This document shows positions 62,571 to 64,000 of a stretch of DNA of 64,000 nt, in pieces (within the stretch, counting starts at the first letter, position 1; the number at the start of each line of letters is the position of its first letter). Source of the DNA: Thermogemmatispora tikiterensis (GTDB lineage: Bacteria > Chloroflexota > Ktedonobacteria > Ktedonobacterales > Ktedonobacteraceae); the NCBI RefSeq assembly GCF_003268475.1, contig NZ_MCIF01000002.1, positions 2,028,259 through 2,092,258 of the forward strand, given 5' to 3'. Both the position numbers and the translations under genes were made by a program. The notes beneath the pieces are model-generated. The model searched no databases. It was given only the letters and a program-made list of their open reading frames with translations, and was not told where the DNA came from.

Positions 62571-62933
62571 AAATTTCGCTGAGAATTTGGAACTCCCGAT
62601 CTGCCCGTCCCGCCAGGGAAGCGGCTCAGTTTGCCTGAAAAGGAAGAGACAGAACCTCAGCAGCTTCCCCGCTTGGGGCCGGGAAATTGAGACTTTTCAC
62701 TTCTCCGATTTTATAATAGCACATTTCCGATCTATTATCCAATCCACTGGTAATAACAACGGGGAAGCCGGATAATCTTCCCGGCCAGCGAACAGCCGTA
62801 TCTAGAGAAGAGAGAAGCGGGGAGTTGAGGGAGTATAGAAGCAGGTGATCAACCCGGCAAAGCAGAGGAGAAGCGGCACAGGCCATCTGAGCGTTGCGCC
62901 CATTGATGTTGATCCAGCACGGTTCCTGATCAG

Positions 62934-62967
62934 AAGGATTGATCTCTCAAAAGGATTGATCTCTCAA
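62934..62967 (+). repeat. Perfect tandem 17-bp duplication
   Basis: AAGGATTGATCTCTCAA occurs at 62934-62950 and again at 62951-62967 without a gap or mismatch. Recent slippage or duplication in non-coding DNA; the second copy is followed by TGGGAACG and a purine-rich run (GAAAGGAGGAGAAGGAGG). Confidence 0.8.
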
Positions 62968-63190
62968 TGGGAACGAAAGGAGGAGAAGGAGGAGAGGTAA
63001 CCACTCCCCTTGCCCAGAAGCAGGAGCTGCTGGGAAGCGTGTTCCCCGGCTCTCTAGCTGTCAAGCCAACAGGTCTGCCGCAGCTGTGAGGTCTCCCTCC
63101 ATGCAGCCCGACATAGGAGGATGGACATTCGAAGATCTGTTCGAGCGCCAGAGCGGTGCCCGCGTCAGGGCCGCCTTCCGCTGGCCTGGC

Positions 63191-63949
63191 TTACTCAAGA
63201 GGCGTTACTACAGCGGCATAGCCGCCCCACCACTGGAGGAACTGCTCCCGGCTGAGGACACGGCGATTCCAGGCCGAGGAGTCGGCCAGATAGACCGACG
63301 TTGCATCGCCGCCGAGCACGACGAGCAAATGGCCGCCAGCATAGCGATCTGGTGGGAAGCTTACGATCACAGGGGCACCATTGTTGGCCACGGCCAGCAG
63401 CTGCTCCAGGGACCAGTGCTCACCCCACTCGGTGCGAAAGACAAAGTGGGCCGCAGTGATTGCAATACCATCTGGCGATACCAGGCCCAGCTCCGGCGTG
63501 ATTTGCCCCAGAGCTGCCTCGACGTGCAGCACGTCGCTGATGCGATAGTGCCGGCCATAGGCATTGAAGACCTCCGTCATGGCGGCTGCTGAACATGCAG
63601 AATAGGCCCAGGTGTCATATTCTTCTTGAGAAGCATACTGGGCAGGATCAAGCTGGGAGATACGCACAAGACTGCGCGAGGCGTTGAAGCCATGAGGCAG
63701 GGTCTGGAGATCAAGTGTCTGACCGTGATTGTTGCGGAAAAAGGTGAGCGCCGCGTTCAGCGTCAGCTGTCCACCATCGGCCAGAGCACTGGTCATCGAG
63801 AGCGCCAGAAGAACCATTACCAGCAGCAGCAGCGAGAGAATCACACGCCAACGCCGATACCAGGGCGCCGGGATCGTCTGAGCGAACCAGGGCTTCCCCT
63901 CCTGGCCGTCTTGTGCCCGCTGCAGAAGGCGGGCAGTACGAGCGGTCAA
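63191..63949 (-). CDS. C39-like cysteine peptidase, membrane anchored
   Basis: 252 aa. A single TM anchor at about residues 36-58 precedes an extracytoplasmic domain (60-252) of the Peptidase_C39_2 kind: YSACSAAAMTEVFNAYG with the catalytic Cys, GGHLLVVLGGDATSVYLADSSA with His and Asp. These cleave double-glycine-like leaders or bind peptidoglycan-related substrates; the target is unknown. Start assigned to TTG at 63949 with CAGGAGAG nine bases upstream; no ATG in the first 40 codons precedes the TM helix. Only 51 bp of window remain upstream. Confidence 0.75.
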   Translation of the reverse strand: MTARTARLLQRAQDGQEGKPWFAQTIPAPWYRRWRVILSLLLLVMVLLALSMTSALADGGQLTLNAALTFFRNNHGQTLDLQTLPHGFNASRSLVRISQLDPAQYASQEEYDTWAYSACSAAAMTEVFNAYGRHYRISDVLHVEAALGQITPELGLVSPDGIAITAAHFVFRTEWGEHWSLEQLLAVANNGAPVIVSFPPDRYAGGHLLVVLGGDATSVYLADSSAWNRRVLSREQFLQWWGGYAAVVTPLE

Positions 63950-64000
63950 GCTTGCTTGCTCTCCTGAAGAGGAGACGAGGAGAGCACTTGCCAGCCCTTC

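Larger units (their letters stand above)
62443..63190. other. Long intergenic region with repeats and a possible promoter
   Basis: No supported gene in about 750 bp. It holds a nested inverted repeat (62519-62570), a TATAAT box (62712-62717) 19 bp after TTGAGA (62687-62692) on the plus strand, and a tandem 17-bp duplication (62934-62967). An AT-rich core spans about 62480-62760. Confidence 0.4.

Noticed and set aside
1..64000. tRNA or rRNA genes, insertion sequences, phage genes
   Set aside because: No TTCGAATC-type T-arm with cloverleaf outside tmRNA, no rRNA core sequence, no transposase or integrase motif was seen on either strand.

Overview
This looks like chromosomal DNA of a GC-rich (about 58-60% by eye), non-proteobacterial and probably thermophilic bacterium. 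The gene set (MMPL exporter, MoxR/DUF58/transglutaminase operon, DUF2079 membrane protein, DUF4388 protein, a lone Clp N-domain fragment, plastid/cyanobacterial-type PDH E2, type I-D CRISPR) best fits Chloroflexota, class Ktedonobacteria, perhaps a Thermogemmatispora relative. The taxon is inferred from protein flavour only; no rRNA or tRNA gene is in the window.

1-9.9 kb: end of a lipocalin-like lipoprotein gene, an MMPL exporter, smpB, a PaaI-type thioesterase, an MFS transporter, a tiny membrane protein, a GNAT acetyltransferase and an ABC-2 exporter pair. Then comes a gene-poor stretch holding an isolated minus-strand transcription unit with a consensus promoter, a 70-codon ORF and an intrinsic terminator. 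10-33 kb is housekeeping: moxR-DUF58-transglutaminase; acylphosphatase; gatC-gatA; a D,D-carboxypeptidase; a metallophosphoesterase with a long acidic insert; a peptidyl-tRNA hydrolase fused to a xylose-isomerase-like TIM barrel; mfd; and a minus-strand block of envelope genes (DUF2079, flippase-like, GT2, GDPD).

33.4-52 kb is the accessory part: a TIR/NB-ARC/TPR (STAND) protein, a FlK-like thioesterase, the tmRNA gene, then a complete type I-D CRISPR-Cas locus: WYL regulator, cas10d (HD), a separate small-subunit (cas11d-like) gene, csc2/cas7, csc1/cas5, cas3 helicase, cas6, cas4, cas1, cas2, a terminator, and a convergent 11-repeat array whose leader lies on its far right. Three things in it are unusual. 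A nearly perfect CRISPR repeat sits alone between csc1 and cas3, in crRNA-sense orientation with the cas mRNA. A second leader-like block with a decayed repeat lies upstream of the WYL gene, so the locus is bracketed by two related leaders. The small subunit has its own gene instead of coming only from the 3' end of cas10d. A strong 39-bp two-layer palindrome upstream of cas10d is the likely operator.

52-64 kb: a Clp N-domain fragment, an MFS transporter with a consensus promoter, a pyruvate/2-oxoacid dehydrogenase operon (E1alpha-E1beta-E2) closed by a strong terminator, a CBS-pair protein with a zinc ribbon, an FMN-dependent alpha-hydroxyacid oxidase, a SufR-like regulator, a promoter-terminator unit that may be a small RNA, a DUF2231-Rieske membrane protein, an excisionase-type HTH protein and a C39-like peptidase. 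Functions come from motif recognition alone; no database search or folding program was run.
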